From positions 186,001-250,000 of the forward strand of contig NZ_JARLTC010000006.1 in the NCBI RefSeq assembly GCF_029382225.1: a DNA stretch of 64,000 nt. The letters run 5' to 3'. Below, one piece after another: positions 1 through 8,904 of the stretch. Under the pieces are notes generated by a model, which did not search any database, was not told the DNA's origin, and was given only the letters and a program-made list of their open reading frames with translations. This stretch comes from Spongiactinospora sp. TRM90649 (GTDB lineage: Bacteria; Actinomycetota; Actinomycetes; Streptosporangiales; Streptosporangiaceae). Positions within the stretch are counted from its first letter, which is position 1; every line of letters begins with the position of its first letter. The position numbers and the translations under genes were made by a program.

Positions 1-1
1 C

Positions 2-265
2 CTGTGGCTGCGCGGGGCCGAGGGTTCCACCGCCGAACTGGCCGCGATGCTCGGCGAGATGCGGGCCGGACTGCTGGCCACGCTGCACGCGCCGACCACC
101 ATGAGCAAGCTGGCCGAGCGGGCGGGGACCGTCCCCAGCGCCATCACCTACCACTGCGAACGGCTCGCCGCGGCCGGGCTCATCGACCGTGAACGCAAGG
201 GCCGCGAGGTCTGGGTGTCGCGCACCCACCGGGGCGACGACCTCCTGGAGCTGTTCGACATCTAG
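2..265 (+). CDS. ArsR-type winged-helix regulator, C-terminal end (partial)
   Basis: The reading frame is open from base 2, so the N-terminal part lies outside the window. The visible 87 residues form a winged helix-turn-helix of the ArsR/DUF5937 kind: a helical lead-in with GEMRAGLLATL, a recognition region reading MSKLAERAGTVPSAITYHCERLAAAGLI, then a short beta wing (DRERKGREVWVSRT) and a C-terminal DDLLELFDI. In actinomycetes such proteins of about 320 residues carry the wHTH at the C-terminus, which fits here. It probably represses or activates a nearby gene, but the target is not visible. The next gene begins about 57 bases downstream on the same strand. Confidence 0.7.
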   Translation: MWLRGAEGSTAELAAMLGEMRAGLLATLHAPTTMSKLAERAGTVPSAITYHCERLAAAGLIDRERKGREVWVSRTHRGDDLLELFDI

Positions 266-321
266 CCACTCGGGCCCCGGCCTCGTACGGGCATGTCCGC
301 GCCATGGGGCAGGATTGGAAT

Positions 322-1284
322 ATGAGCCCAGCGGACTTCAATCGACCCGGATCGCTTTACGGCGCCGTGGACCTCGGAGCGCGGAAGCAGGCGCTGGACG
401 CGCAGGCCCGCCGCCAGGCCGCGGCGCAGGAAAACCCAGGCGGCGCCACCCCGGGCAGCGGCGGTACGGCGGTCATCGACATCACCGACGAGACCTTCTC
501 CGCCGAGGTGATCGAGCGCTCCATGCGCGTGCCGGTCATCCTCGACCTGTGGGCGACCTGGTGCCAGCCGTGCAAGCAGCTCAGCCCGATCCTGGAGAAG
601 CTCGCCGCCGAAGCGGCCGGCCAATGGGTGCTGGCCAAGGTCGACGTCGACGCCAACCCTCAGATCAGCCAGGCGCTGCGGGTCCAGAGCATCCCCACGG
701 TGCTGGCGGTCTTCCAGGGACAGGCGGTCACCGGATTCCAGGGCGCGCTGCCCGAGCCCCAGGTGCGGCAGTGGCTCGACCAGCTCATGGAGGCCCTCGC
801 CCCGCACCTGCCGCCGCCCGGCGAGCAGGCCGCGGAGGAGCCCCAGGGCGAGGAGGGCGTCTTCCAGCCGCCCGTCGACCCCGACCTGCTCGCCGCCGAG
901 CAGGCCATCGAGAACGGCGACCTCGACGCGGCGAAGGCGGCCTACCAGCGGCTGCTGGCCCACTCGCCGAACAACGAGGACGCCTCGATGGGCCTGGCCG
1001 GGGTCACCCTCATCCAGCGCTCCGAGCACTTCGACCCGGCCGACGTGCAGCGCCGCGCGGCCGACCCGAAGGACTTCGAGGCCCAGCTTCAGGCCGCCGA
1101 CCTGGAGATGCTGTCGGGGTCGGTGGAGGCGGCCTTCGACCGGCTGATCCGCACGGTGCGCCAGACCTCGGGCGACGACCGCGACGCGGTCCGCCGTCAC
1201 CTGCTCGGCCTGTTCGAGACGCTGCCCAACGGAGATCCCGCGGTGACCGCCGCCCGCAGGGCACTGGCCAACGCCCTGTTCTGA
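322..1284 (+). CDS. Thioredoxin-TPR cochaperone (YbbN/CnoX family)
   Basis: About 320 residues. An N-terminal linker is followed by a thioredoxin fold with the active site WCQPC (Cys81 and Cys84 from this start), the cis-proline region SIPTVLAVFQGQ, then an Ala/Glu-rich linker and a C-terminal TPR-like domain (EQAIENGDLDAAKAAYQRLLAHSPNNEDA). Members of this family act in the cytoplasm as a redox-responsive holdase that passes clients to DnaK or GroEL. Here the CxxC is intact, so reductase or redox activity is possible. An ATG at 304 also exists; 322 is preferred because AGGA sits seven bases upstream and the MSPADFNRPG start matches the family style. Confidence 0.9.
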   Translation: MSPADFNRPGSLYGAVDLGARKQALDAQARRQAAAQENPGGATPGSGGTAVIDITDETFSAEVIERSMRVPVILDLWATWCQPCKQLSPILEKLAAEAAGQWVLAKVDVDANPQISQALRVQSIPTVLAVFQGQAVTGFQGALPEPQVRQWLDQLMEALAPHLPPPGEQAAEEPQGEEGVFQPPVDPDLLAAEQAIENGDLDAAKAAYQRLLAHSPNNEDASMGLAGVTLIQRSEHFDPADVQRRAADPKDFEAQLQAADLEMLSGSVEAAFDRLIRTVRQTSGDDRDAVRRHLLGLFETLPNGDPAVTAARRALANALF

Positions 1285-1581
1285 GCGACCCGCGCACGAG
1301 CCGGTCGGCGCAGCGGGGGGCCGACCGGCGATCGGCTCTGCGCTGGATCGGCACGGGGTCGATGAGGAAGTGGACCGGGTGGCCGTCGTCCTCGGGCGGC
1401 GTGCCCGCGTCGTGCCCGCACCGGGCGAGCAGCACGGCCCCGCGCCGTACCAGCGGGTGCTCGTCGCCGAGGACGGTCACGAGCCGCCCCTGGGCGTCCG
1501 GCGCGAGGTCCAGGGCGGTGGCGCCATGCGGAGATCCTAGGCTCGCGCGAACGCCGCTGTCAGCGCTCCTCCGAGCGGGTC
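1285..1581. other. Intergenic stretch with a possible gene remnant
   Basis: This 297-base stretch lies between two convergent genes. On the minus strand, bases 1346-1528 translate without stops to a peptide containing HGATALDLAPDAQ and HPLVRRGAVLLARCG. It looks like part of an ankyrin- or HEAT-type repeat protein. It has no start codon of its own and runs out of register with both neighbours, so if real it is a decayed remnant. I see no clear terminator. Confidence 0.25.
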
Positions 1582-2100
1582 TCAGCCCTTCGGCGGGACG
1601 GCGCGGCGGCGCTCGCGGAAGTAGGCGTTCGCGGACGGCGCGAACATCAGCGCCAGGGCCGTCAGAACCGCCACGAGGTGCACTATCCGCCCGGCTGTCA
1701 TCGCCAGGACCGGGCCGTCCGCCTCGTCGAGGAACCGGGCGGCCGAACCCCCGGCCAGCAGCCACGAGATCGGTTCGATCACCAGGGAGACGGTGCCCAG
1801 GGTGCCGAGCGTGACCGCCAGGGCGACGCGGGCCCAGCCGTCACCGGCGCGCAGCCGCAGGGCCATGAAGACCGCCACCAGGTAGACGGCCACCCGGACG
1901 GCGATGTCCGGCACGAGCCCGGCGATGGTCGCCGACCCGCCGGTGAGGCCCACGGTGACGGCGATCGCGGTCTCGAACACCCCCGCTCCGACGGCGGTGA
2001 GCCAGAGCGCCGAGGCGGTCTTGACGGTACGGGGAACCGGCGGGCGATCGGCGGTGTCGCCGTTCACGAGCCGGGCGGCGGCTTCCTGCGGGGCGAACAT
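1582..2100 (-). CDS. Small four-helix integral membrane protein, function unknown
   Basis: 172 residues from the ATG at 2100, which has AGAGG six to eight bases upstream; an earlier ATG at 2130 lacks this. After a short cytoplasmic lead (MFAPQEAAARLVNGDTADRP) there are four hydrophobic segments: about residues 28-52, 58-82, 88-116 and 122-150. The tail is basic (YFRERRRAVPPKG). No catalytic motif is visible and I do not recognise the family beyond a generic actinobacterial membrane protein. It is transcribed away from the divergent oxidoreductase gene at 2279, with about 180 bases between them that may hold both promoters. Confidence 0.7.
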   Translation of the reverse strand: MFAPQEAAARLVNGDTADRPPVPRTVKTASALWLTAVGAGVFETAIAVTVGLTGGSATIAGLVPDIAVRVAVYLVAVFMALRLRAGDGWARVALAVTLGTLGTVSLVIEPISWLLAGGSAARFLDEADGPVLAMTAGRIVHLVAVLTALALMFAPSANAYFRERRRAVPPKG

Positions 2101-2278
2101 CGGCTGACCTCTGGGTAGGTTGCGGCGCATACCCCTTGAGTGTTCTCCGAGCGGCGGCCCGATTCATGCCCGCCACCACCCGATTCACCGGTAGTGCGGG
2201 CCATACCGCCGGACATCCGGAGAGCGCTGTGCTTGTCGGTGCTTGTGGACGTGTTGATCGATCCGTTAGGAAGATCCC

Positions 2279-3154
2279 ATGACTGCTCTCGGTGCGGTAT
2301 TCCGGCCCCAGCTTCCCCCCGAACGACTGCGCGACGTGGCGTCGGCGGCGGACGACGCCGGGCTGGACGAGCTGTGGCTGTGGGAGGACTGCTTCCTGGA
2401 AGGCGGGATCGCCACCACGGCGGCGGCGCTCGCCTGGACGCGACGGCTGCGGGTGGGGATCGGGATCCTGCCGGTGCCACTGCGCAACGTCGCGCTGACC
2501 TCGATGGAGGCCGCGGCCCTCGACCGGATGTTCCCCGGGCGGGTCACCGTGGCCGTCGGCCACGGCCTGCAGAGCTGGATGGAACAGGTCGGCGCCCGGG
2601 TCGAATCGCCGCTGACGCTGCTGCGCGAGTACCTGGCCGCGACGCGGGCGTTGCTGCGCGGTGAACGGGTCAGTGTGGACGGCCGGTACGTGAAACTCGA
2701 CGATGTCGCCCTGGACTGGCCGCCATCGGCCCCGCCCGCCGTGTTCTCCGGGGGGATAGGCCCGCGCACGCTGCGGCTGACCGGCGAGGCCGCCGACGGC
2801 ACCATCGTGGTGGCGGGCATTCCTCCCGAGCGCATCCGGGAGGCCCGCCGTCTGGTCGACGAGGGCCGGGCCGAGGCGGGCCGCAGCGGCCCGCATCCGA
2901 TCGTCGCCTACTTCCACGCGGCCACCGGCCCCGGGGCCTCCGCGCGCATCGACGCCGAACTCGAAAGGGAGAACCACACCTCGCCCAAGGCCGAGATCTC
3001 AGTCGCGGGCGACGCCCAGGCGTTCGCGGAGGCCGTTCAGCGGCTGACGGAGGCCGGAGCGGACTCGGTGATCTTCCAGCCCACGGCCGATGAACCGGAC
3101 CTGGAGGGGTTCGTGCGCTTCATCGCCGAGGAGGTCCGCCCACTCGTGAAGTGA
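2279..3154 (+). CDS. Luciferase-like (LLM) F420-dependent oxidoreductase
   Basis: 291 residues with the bacterial-luciferase TIM-barrel pattern. It starts GAVFRPQLPPERLRDVASAADDAGLDELWLWEDC, continues with RVGIGILPVPLRNVALTSMEAAALDRMFPGR, and has GGIGPRTLRLTGEAADG, the usual glycine-rich cofactor phosphate loop. Actinobacterial members use coenzyme F420 in redox reactions on many substrates, so the cofactor is likely but the substrate cannot be told. AGGAAG precedes the ATG by about seven bases. It stands alone between a divergent membrane protein and an aldehyde dehydrogenase. Confidence 0.88.
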   Translation: MTALGAVFRPQLPPERLRDVASAADDAGLDELWLWEDCFLEGGIATTAAALAWTRRLRVGIGILPVPLRNVALTSMEAAALDRMFPGRVTVAVGHGLQSWMEQVGARVESPLTLLREYLAATRALLRGERVSVDGRYVKLDDVALDWPPSAPPAVFSGGIGPRTLRLTGEAADGTIVVAGIPPERIREARRLVDEGRAEAGRSGPHPIVAYFHAATGPGASARIDAELERENHTSPKAEISVAGDAQAFAEAVQRLTEAGADSVIFQPTADEPDLEGFVRFIAEEVRPLVK

Positions 3155-3329
3155 GCGGGTGAATCGAGCATCTGATCGGACGGTGGCCGTCCCGGACGGA
3201 GGGTAGAGGGCGCGCGAGGGGCCTGGGGTCGCACGGAGGGCGATTCGGGGGCTCCTCCGGGTCGTCCGCCCAGCGAGGCCGGAGGACAGTAAGGAATCCG
3301 GGCGGCCGTCCGAAAAAGGGAGACAGGCT

Positions 3330-4865
3330 ATGTCCTTGATGCTCAAACCGGGTATGGCATGGCACGACGCGTACACGCGCGGCCATGCCGTCGCCCCCGA
3401 GGCGTTCCACGATGACCGGGTGCTCAACCACTGGGACGGCCGCTGGCAGCGGGACGGCACGGCCGCGCCCGACACGTCTCCCGTGGACGGCACGGTCATC
3501 GCCGGGCCGCCCCGGCTCGACCGATCCACCGCGCTGCGCGCCGTGCGCGCGAGCCTGGACGAGCACCGCGAATGGCGGCACGTGCCGCTCGCCGAGCGCA
3601 AGACCCGCGTGAGCGCCGCTCTCGACGCGCTGGCGGAACACCGCGACCTGCTGTCGCTGCTGCTGGTCTGGGAGATCGGCAAGCCCTGGCGGCTGGCGAC
3701 CGCCGACGTCGATCGCTGTATCGACGGCGTGCGCTGGTACGTCGACGAGATCGACCGGATGATCGAGGGCCGCACGCCCCTCCCCGGCCCCGTCAGCAAC
3801 ATCGCGAGCTGGAACTACCCGATGAGCGTGCTGATGCACGCGATGCTGGTGCAGCTCCTCGCGGGCAACGCGGTGATCGCCAAGACGCCCACCGACGGCG
3901 GCGTCTCGTGCCTCACGCTCGCGTGCGCGCTCGCCGTCCGCGAAGGGCTGCCGATCACGCTGGTCAGCGGCGGCGGCGCGGAGCTGTCCCCGGCGCTGGT
4001 TCGCGCCGGGGAACTCGGCTGCGTCTCCTTCGTCGGAGGCCGCGACACCGGCGCGCAGATCGCGCTCTCCCTCGCCGACCTCGGCCGCGCCCACATCCTG
4101 GAGCAGGAGGGGCTGAACTGCTGGGGCGTGTGGGAGTACGACGACTGGGACCTGCTCGGCAGGCAGATCCGCGCCACCTTCGACTACGCCAAGCAGCGTT
4201 GCACCGCCTACCCCCGTTTCGTCGTGCAGCGGCAGCTCTTCGACCGGTTCCTGGCCACGTACCTGCCCGCGATCTCCTCGGTCAGGTTCGGGCACCCGCT
4301 GGCCGTCGAGTCGCCCGACGACCCGCTGCCCGAGCTGGACTTCGGCCCGGTGATCAACGACGCCAAGGCCAAGGAGCTCAACGACCAGGTGGCCGACGCC
4401 ATCGTCAAGGGCGGCGTCCCGCTCTACCGGGGCGACCTGGCCGACGGGCGCTTCCTGCCCGGTCAGGATCTCTCGGCCTACGTCGCGCCGGTGGCCGTGC
4501 TCGCGCCGCCGCGCTCCTCGCCGCTGTTCCACGCCGAGCCGTTCGGGCCGGTGGACACCATCGTCGTGGTGGACACCGAGGCCGAGCTGCTGGCCGCGAT
4601 GAACGCCAGCAACGGCGCGCTGGTGGCCACCCTGTCCTGCGGCGACGAGGCGGCGGCCAAGCGGATCGGCGACGAGGTCCGCGCGTTCAAGTTCGGGCTG
4701 AACCGCCCGCGCTCGCGCGGCGACCGCGACGAGCTGTTCGGCGGCCTCGGGGCCTCCTGGCGCGGCGCGTACGTCGGCGGGGAACTGCTCGTGCGGGCCG
4801 TCACCCAGGGCCCGGACGGCGAGCGCCTACCCGGAAACTTTCCCGGTTACACCCTCCAACCGTGA
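3330..4865 (+). CDS. Aldehyde dehydrogenase family protein
   Basis: 511 residues, the usual length for the NAD(P)-dependent aldehyde dehydrogenase superfamily. Visible elements are the Rossmann region (NIASWNYPMSVLMHAMLVQLLAGNAVIAKTP), a glutamate in LEQEGLN (Glu258) in the position of the catalytic base, and the nucleophilic cysteine in KQRCTAYPR (Cys291), 33 residues later as expected. The normal ELGGK box is replaced by EQEGL and the usual PFGG end motif is LFGGLG. This is therefore a divergent subfamily, and the aldehyde it oxidises is unknown. GGGAG precedes the ATG. The next gene starts 24 bases downstream, so the two may be co-transcribed. Confidence 0.88.
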   Translation: MSLMLKPGMAWHDAYTRGHAVAPEAFHDDRVLNHWDGRWQRDGTAAPDTSPVDGTVIAGPPRLDRSTALRAVRASLDEHREWRHVPLAERKTRVSAALDALAEHRDLLSLLLVWEIGKPWRLATADVDRCIDGVRWYVDEIDRMIEGRTPLPGPVSNIASWNYPMSVLMHAMLVQLLAGNAVIAKTPTDGGVSCLTLACALAVREGLPITLVSGGGAELSPALVRAGELGCVSFVGGRDTGAQIALSLADLGRAHILEQEGLNCWGVWEYDDWDLLGRQIRATFDYAKQRCTAYPRFVVQRQLFDRFLATYLPAISSVRFGHPLAVESPDDPLPELDFGPVINDAKAKELNDQVADAIVKGGVPLYRGDLADGRFLPGQDLSAYVAPVAVLAPPRSSPLFHAEPFGPVDTIVVVDTEAELLAAMNASNGALVATLSCGDEAAAKRIGDEVRAFKFGLNRPRSRGDRDELFGGLGASWRGAYVGGELLVRAVTQGPDGERLPGNFPGYTLQP

Positions 4866-4889
4866 CCTGGAACGGGTAAGTATTGCGGT

Positions 4890-5519
4890 GTGCGGGTCGT
4901 GACCATTTCCGCGACGTACGGCACCGCGGGCAGCGTGATCGGTCCCGCGGTGGCCGAGATGCTCGGCGTGCCGTTCGTCGACCGGGCCATCCCCGGGGCC
5001 GTGGCCGAGGAACTCGGCTGCACGCTTGAGGAGGCCCTGGTCCACGACGACCGCGCCGAGCACGGCATCGGCAGGCTGCTGTCGGGCGCGATGCGCCTGC
5101 CGACGGTCACCTTCGGCGGCGTCGACACCTACCTGCCGGGGGCCATGCCGACTCCGGCGGAGGAGTTCGTCGCGCACACCGAGAAGGTCATCAAGACCAC
5201 CGCCAGGGCACGCGGCGGAGTGATCCTCGGCCGCGCCGCCGCGGTGGTGCTGGCCGATCACCCGGGCGCGCTGCACGTCCGCCTCGACGCCCCGATCGAG
5301 CGGCGGATCCGCCAGACCGCGGCGTTCTTCGAGCTCGACGAGCGCGAGGCCCGCAAGATCGTCGAAGACAACGACCGGGCGCGCATCGCCTACGTCCGGC
5401 ACTTCTACCGGGTCGATCCGGCCCGGCCGACCATGTACGACCTGGTCGTGGACAGCACCCGGATCCCCGTGCCGACCTGTGTCGAACTGATCGCCACCGC
5501 CGCCGAGGCCGTCGCCTGA
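4890..5519 (+). CDS. Cytidylate-kinase-like protein
   Basis: 209 residues starting at GTG. The beginning (VVTISATYGTAGSVIGPAVAEMLGVPFVDRAI) has the layout of the cytidylate_kin2 family, with a phosphate-binding loop in which GTAGSVIG replaces the more common GSGGREIG. Later RARGGVILGRAAAVVLADHPGALHVRLDAP and ERRIRQTAAFFELDEREARKIVEDNDRAR supply the lid and base-binding features. It probably phosphorylates a nucleoside monophosphate or a related small molecule, but the loss of a canonical GK[ST] means substrate and even activity are uncertain. It follows the aldehyde dehydrogenase by 24 bases and ends about 140 bases before the malic enzyme. Confidence 0.82.
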   Translation: MRVVTISATYGTAGSVIGPAVAEMLGVPFVDRAIPGAVAEELGCTLEEALVHDDRAEHGIGRLLSGAMRLPTVTFGGVDTYLPGAMPTPAEEFVAHTEKVIKTTARARGGVILGRAAAVVLADHPGALHVRLDAPIERRIRQTAAFFELDEREARKIVEDNDRARIAYVRHFYRVDPARPTMYDLVVDSTRIPVPTCVELIATAAEAVA

Positions 5520-5656
5520 CCGGAGAGTCGCCCCCGGCTCGACACACGCCTGGACCCGTACCACGACCCGTACACCGGTGAACCACGGACCGGGCGCACG
5601 GCGGAGGTGGCACGATGGCATGATTAACCCCAGGTCACTGCAAAGGAGCGGATGAC

Positions 5657-7066
5657 GTGGCCACCGTCCCCAGTGTGTCGTATTCCATCACCGTCCGGCT
5701 GGAGGTGCCGGCCGGTGGTAAGGCCGTCAGCCAGCTCACGCACGCCGTCGAGTCGGCGGGCGGTGTGGTGACCGCCCTAGACGTGACCAACGCCGGTCAC
5801 GAGACCCTGCGCATCGACGTCACCTGCGCGGCCCGCGACACCGACCACGCCCAGGCGATCGTCGACCAGCTGGAGGCCGTCGAGGGCGTCGCCATCCACA
5901 AGGTCAGCGACCGCACCTTCCTCATGCACCTCGGTGGCAAGATCGAGATGAAGTCGAAGGTCCCGCTGCGCAACCGTGACGAGCTGTCCATGGCGTACAC
6001 GCCGGGCGTCGCCCGGGTGTCGATGGCGATCGCCCGCAACCCCGAGGACGCCCGCCGGCTGACCATAAAGCGCAACACCGTCGCCGTGGTCACCGACGGC
6101 TCCGCCGTGCTCGGCCTGGGCAACATCGGCCCGGCGGCGGCGCTGCCGGTCATGGAGGGCAAGGCGGCGCTGTTCAAGCGGTTCGCCGGCATCGACGCCT
6201 GGCCGATCTGCCTCGACACCCAGGACACCGACGAGATCGTGCGGGCGGTGCAGGTCATCGCGCCCGGCTTCGGCGGCATCAACCTGGAGGACATCTCCGC
6301 GCCGCGCTGCTTCGAGATCGAGCGGCGGCTGCGCGAGTTGCTGGACATCCCGGTCTTCCACGACGACCAGCACGGCACCGCGATCTGCGTGCTGGCCGCG
6401 CTGACCAACGCGCTGCGGGTGGTGGACAAGGAGCTGTCGCAGGTCCGCATCACCATGGCGGGCGCGGGCGCGGCCGGTACGGCGGTGCTCCGCCTGCTGC
6501 TCGCAGCCGGGGCGCGCAACGTGGTCGTCTGCGACTACCGGGGCGCGGTCCACCGGGGCCGCGACGATCTCGACGACTCCCTCCAGTGGATCGCCGACCA
6601 CACCAACGCCGACGGCTACTCCGGAGACCTGCGCGGCGCGGTCAAGGGCGCCGACGTCTTCATCGGCGTCTCCGCCCCGGGCATCCTCACCGGCGACGAC
6701 GTGGCCACCATGGCCGAGGGCGCGGTGGTCTTCGCGCTGGCCAACCCCGAGCCGGAGGTCTCTCCGGACGACGCCCGCGAGCACGCCGCCGTCGTCGCCA
6801 CCGGGCGCTCCGACTACCCCAACCAGATCAACAACGTGCTGGCCTTCCCCGGCGTCTTCCGCGGGCTGCTGGACGCGCAGGCCAACGGGGTCACCCAGGA
6901 GATGCTGATCGCGGCGGCGGGCGCGCTGGCCCATGTGGTGACCGAGGAGGAGCTCGGCCCGAACTACATCATCCCCAGCGTCTTCCACGCCGACGTGGCC
7001 ACCGCGGTGGCCGCCGCCGTCCGTGAGTCCGCCGGTGGCCGCCCCCGGGGCAGCACCGAGGCCTGA
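5657..7066 (+). CDS. NAD-dependent malic enzyme with N-terminal ACT domain
   Basis: 469 residues from GTG, with AAAGGAG about nine bases upstream. Residues 5-80 form an ACT domain (SITVRLEVPAGGKAVSQL), likely an allosteric amino-acid or metabolite sensor. The malic domain follows, with AYTPGVARVS, the tyrosine and lysine region, and DDQHGTA, then an NAD-binding Rossmann domain with MAGAGAAGTAVL. The enzyme oxidatively decarboxylates malate to pyruvate in the cytoplasm, linking the TCA cycle to gluconeogenesis and NAD(P)H supply. This two-part architecture is standard for actinobacteria. It converges on the small membrane protein at 7077 with only ten bases between them. Confidence 0.94.
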   Translation: MATVPSVSYSITVRLEVPAGGKAVSQLTHAVESAGGVVTALDVTNAGHETLRIDVTCAARDTDHAQAIVDQLEAVEGVAIHKVSDRTFLMHLGGKIEMKSKVPLRNRDELSMAYTPGVARVSMAIARNPEDARRLTIKRNTVAVVTDGSAVLGLGNIGPAAALPVMEGKAALFKRFAGIDAWPICLDTQDTDEIVRAVQVIAPGFGGINLEDISAPRCFEIERRLRELLDIPVFHDDQHGTAICVLAALTNALRVVDKELSQVRITMAGAGAAGTAVLRLLLAAGARNVVVCDYRGAVHRGRDDLDDSLQWIADHTNADGYSGDLRGAVKGADVFIGVSAPGILTGDDVATMAEGAVVFALANPEPEVSPDDAREHAAVVATGRSDYPNQINNVLAFPGVFRGLLDAQANGVTQEMLIAAAGALAHVVTEEELGPNYIIPSVFHADVATAVAAAVRESAGGRPRGSTEA

Positions 7067-7076
7067 CGCGTCCCGG

Positions 7077-7394
7077 TCAGCGGCGCCGGGGGTCCTCCTC
7101 GGGATGGGGGCGGCCCGGGTAGCGGCCCGGCCACACACCGCCGAGCCACCACAGCAGGCCGCCCATCACCACCAGGCCGCCGGCGGTCACCAGCTTGCCC
7201 GCCATCGCGTTGTGCGTGCCCTCCTCCTCCCGTACGGCGGGTGTGGGGGGCACAGCGGGCACGGCGGGCACAGTGGGCGCCGCCTGGGTGCCTGTGGCGG
7301 CTTCGGCGGCCGTCGGCGCGGTGAGGAGGAACGCCGTGACGGCGAGCGCGGAGGCCGCGAGAAGCGCTCGGCGCGGCGCGAGGCGGAAGGGCAT
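7077..7394 (-). CDS. Small secreted or membrane-anchored protein, unknown
   Basis: 105 residues from the ATG at 7394, which has GGAG eight bases upstream. The N-terminus (MPFRLAPRRALLAASALAVTAFLLTAPTAAEAA, described in parts) is a typical signal peptide with an AxA cleavage site. A low-complexity Pro/Ala/Val segment (PTVPAVPAVPPTPAV) follows, then one C-terminal hydrophobic helix (VTAGGLVVMGGLLWWLGG) and a short charged tail ending PHPEEDPRRR. The likely topology is a short extracytoplasmic linker anchored by the second helix. No enzymatic motif is visible. Confidence 0.65.
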   Translation of the reverse strand: MPFRLAPRRALLAASALAVTAFLLTAPTAAEAATGTQAAPTVPAVPAVPPTPAVREEEGTHNAMAGKLVTAGGLVVMGGLLWWLGGVWPGRYPGRPHPEEDPRRR

Positions 7395-7510
7395 GGTGGC
7401 GTACTCCGTAGGTGATGATCGATACCACCGAGAGTGCCCGTCTCGCGATCGTGAGTAACTTCGCGCAATGTATCCGGGTGAGGCGCGAGATCTGCGATTC
7501 ACCCCCCATC

Positions 7511-8098
7511 ATGGAGTGTATGGCGGAGGCGATCTACGTCGGCGGGCTGCTCGTGGCGACGCCACGGCTCGACGACCCCAACTTCCGGCGTAGCGTCGTG
7601 CTGGTCTTAGAACATGATCAGGACAGCGGCACACTCGGGGTGGTGCTCAACAGACCCAGCGACATCGCCGTCACCCAGGTGCTCCCGACATGGGACTCCC
7701 TGGTGAGCGGCCCCTCGGTGCTGTTCCAGGGCGGGCCGGTGCAGACCGACAGTGCGCTCGCCCTCGCGGCGGTGCCGAGCGGGGAGGAGCCGCTGGGGTG
7801 GCGGCGGCTGCAGGCGGGCATTCCGGCGGTGTCCAGGCTGGGAACGGTCGATCTGGACGCGCCGCCGGAGATCCTGGCGGGGGAGATCGCGCAGATGCGG
7901 ATCTTCGCGGGCTACGCGGGGTGGACGCCCGGCCAGCTCGAATCGGAGATCGCCGAGGGCGCGTGGTACGTCGTGGACGCCGAGCAGGGCGACACGTTCT
8001 TCGCCGATCCCGAGTCGCTGTGGCGGGCCGTGCTGCGTCGTCAGCCGGGGGAGCTGGCGTTCGTGGCGACGTGCCCGGACGATCCGACGCTCAACTGA
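7511..8098 (+). CDS. YqgE/AlgH family protein
   Basis: 195 residues matching the UPF0301 fold. Near the start are GGLLVATPRLDDPNFRRSVVLVLEHD and GTLGVVLNRPSD, in the centre FQGGPVQTDSALALA, and near the end RIFAGYAGWTPGQLESEIAEGAWYVVDA. The family is conserved across bacteria and its biochemical role is unsettled. The start is not certain: ATG at 7511 and ATG at 7520 both fit, with a GGAG just before the second. The gene overlaps the convergent TetR gene by eight bases at their 3' ends. Confidence 0.9.
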   Translation: MECMAEAIYVGGLLVATPRLDDPNFRRSVVLVLEHDQDSGTLGVVLNRPSDIAVTQVLPTWDSLVSGPSVLFQGGPVQTDSALALAAVPSGEEPLGWRRLQAGIPAVSRLGTVDLDAPPEILAGEIAQMRIFAGYAGWTPGQLESEIAEGAWYVVDAEQGDTFFADPESLWRAVLRRQPGELAFVATCPDDPTLN

Positions 8099-8726
8099 GC
8101 GGCCGCTCGCCGTCCCAGCCGGGGCGGAACGCGTCCTCGGCCATCGCCAGCGTCTCCTCGACCCCGGAGGCCAGCGTCGCGATGTCGGACCTCGCCGCGC
8201 CGGGACACTCGAACCCGACCCGGAGGGCGGCGGTGACGAGCGCGACGATCAGGTGGTCGCGGCGGTCGGGCTCGCCGTCCGCGCCCCGGCGGCGGGCGAT
8301 GAGGACCGCCAGGCGGGCCTCCAGTCCCGCCGTCCTGCCGATGGCCGCGCCGAGCAGGGCGGGGGTCGCGTCCAGGACGCGATGGGTCTTCAGATAGCGT
8401 TCTGACTGCTCGGTGCCGGCCTCGGCGACTCGTTCGGCGAGCGTCCGGTAGGTGTTGAGCAGCGCCGTGACGGGCGGCTCGGCGGGCGGACGCCCGCGCA
8501 GCTCCTCGGTCACGATCTGCTCAAGGTCGGCCGTGTGGTGCAGTGCCAGGTCCTCCTTGCCCGCGAAGTAGCGGAAGAAGGTGCGGGGGGAGACCTCGAC
8601 GACGGCGGCGATCTGCTCGACCGTCGTCTGGTCGTAGCCCTGCGCGAGGAAGAGATCGAGCCCCGCGTCGATCAGGGCCTGGCGGGTCTTGAGCTTCTTC
8701 CGCTCGCGTAGGCCGATCTGCTCCAT
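8091..8726 (-). CDS. TetR family transcriptional regulator
   Basis: 211 residues. The N-terminal helix-turn-helix is plain: RKKLKTRQALIDAGLDLFLAQGYDQTTVEQIAAVVEVSPRTFFRYFAGKEDL (residues about 10-60). The remaining all-helical ligand domain has the common actinobacterial layout. The ATG at 8726 is preferred over 8735 because AAAGG lies nine bases upstream of the former but directly abuts the latter. Normally such a gene represses a divergent efflux pump. Here the divergent neighbour is only the tail of an MFS pump (8905-9231), so the regulator has probably lost its partner. Palindromic sites in 8745-8820 could be its operators. Confidence 0.9.
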   Translation of the reverse strand: MEQIGLRERKKLKTRQALIDAGLDLFLAQGYDQTTVEQIAAVVEVSPRTFFRYFAGKEDLALHHTADLEQIVTEELRGRPPAEPPVTALLNTYRTLAERVAEAGTEQSERYLKTHRVLDATPALLGAAIGRTAGLEARLAVLIARRRGADGEPDRRDHLIVALVTAALRVGFECPGAARSDIATLASGVEETLAMAEDAFRPGWDGERPLS

Positions 8727-8802
8727 GCCTGTCATCCTTTCGACACCTGGTTGTCATAGTGTGCCATAAATCACTCCGTGCCAACTAAAGGCGTTTGTCG
8801 TT

Positions 8803-8817
8803 TGTCAGACCATGACA
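8803..8817. promoter_or_regulatory. Palindrome, candidate TetR operator
   Basis: TGTCA-GACCA-TGACA is a perfect 5+5 inverted repeat in an unusually AT-rich patch between the TetR gene and the MFS remnant. A related motif, TTGTCATAGTGTGCCATAA, lies about 50 bases nearer the regulator start. TetR proteins often autoregulate through such sites, but binding here is only an inference. Confidence 0.35.
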
Positions 8818-8904
8818 TTAAATTGGGGACAAAAGCACCACTAGGGGGATTTGTGGGGCCGATGCGGCTCCGGTGAGCCAAGGGGATCGTCGCCTCGCCG
8901 CTGC

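Noticed and set aside
3120-4532. A 470-codon minus-strand frame opposite the aldehyde dehydrogenase
   Set aside because: No motif, no ribosome site, and composition typical of an antisense shadow of a GC-rich gene.
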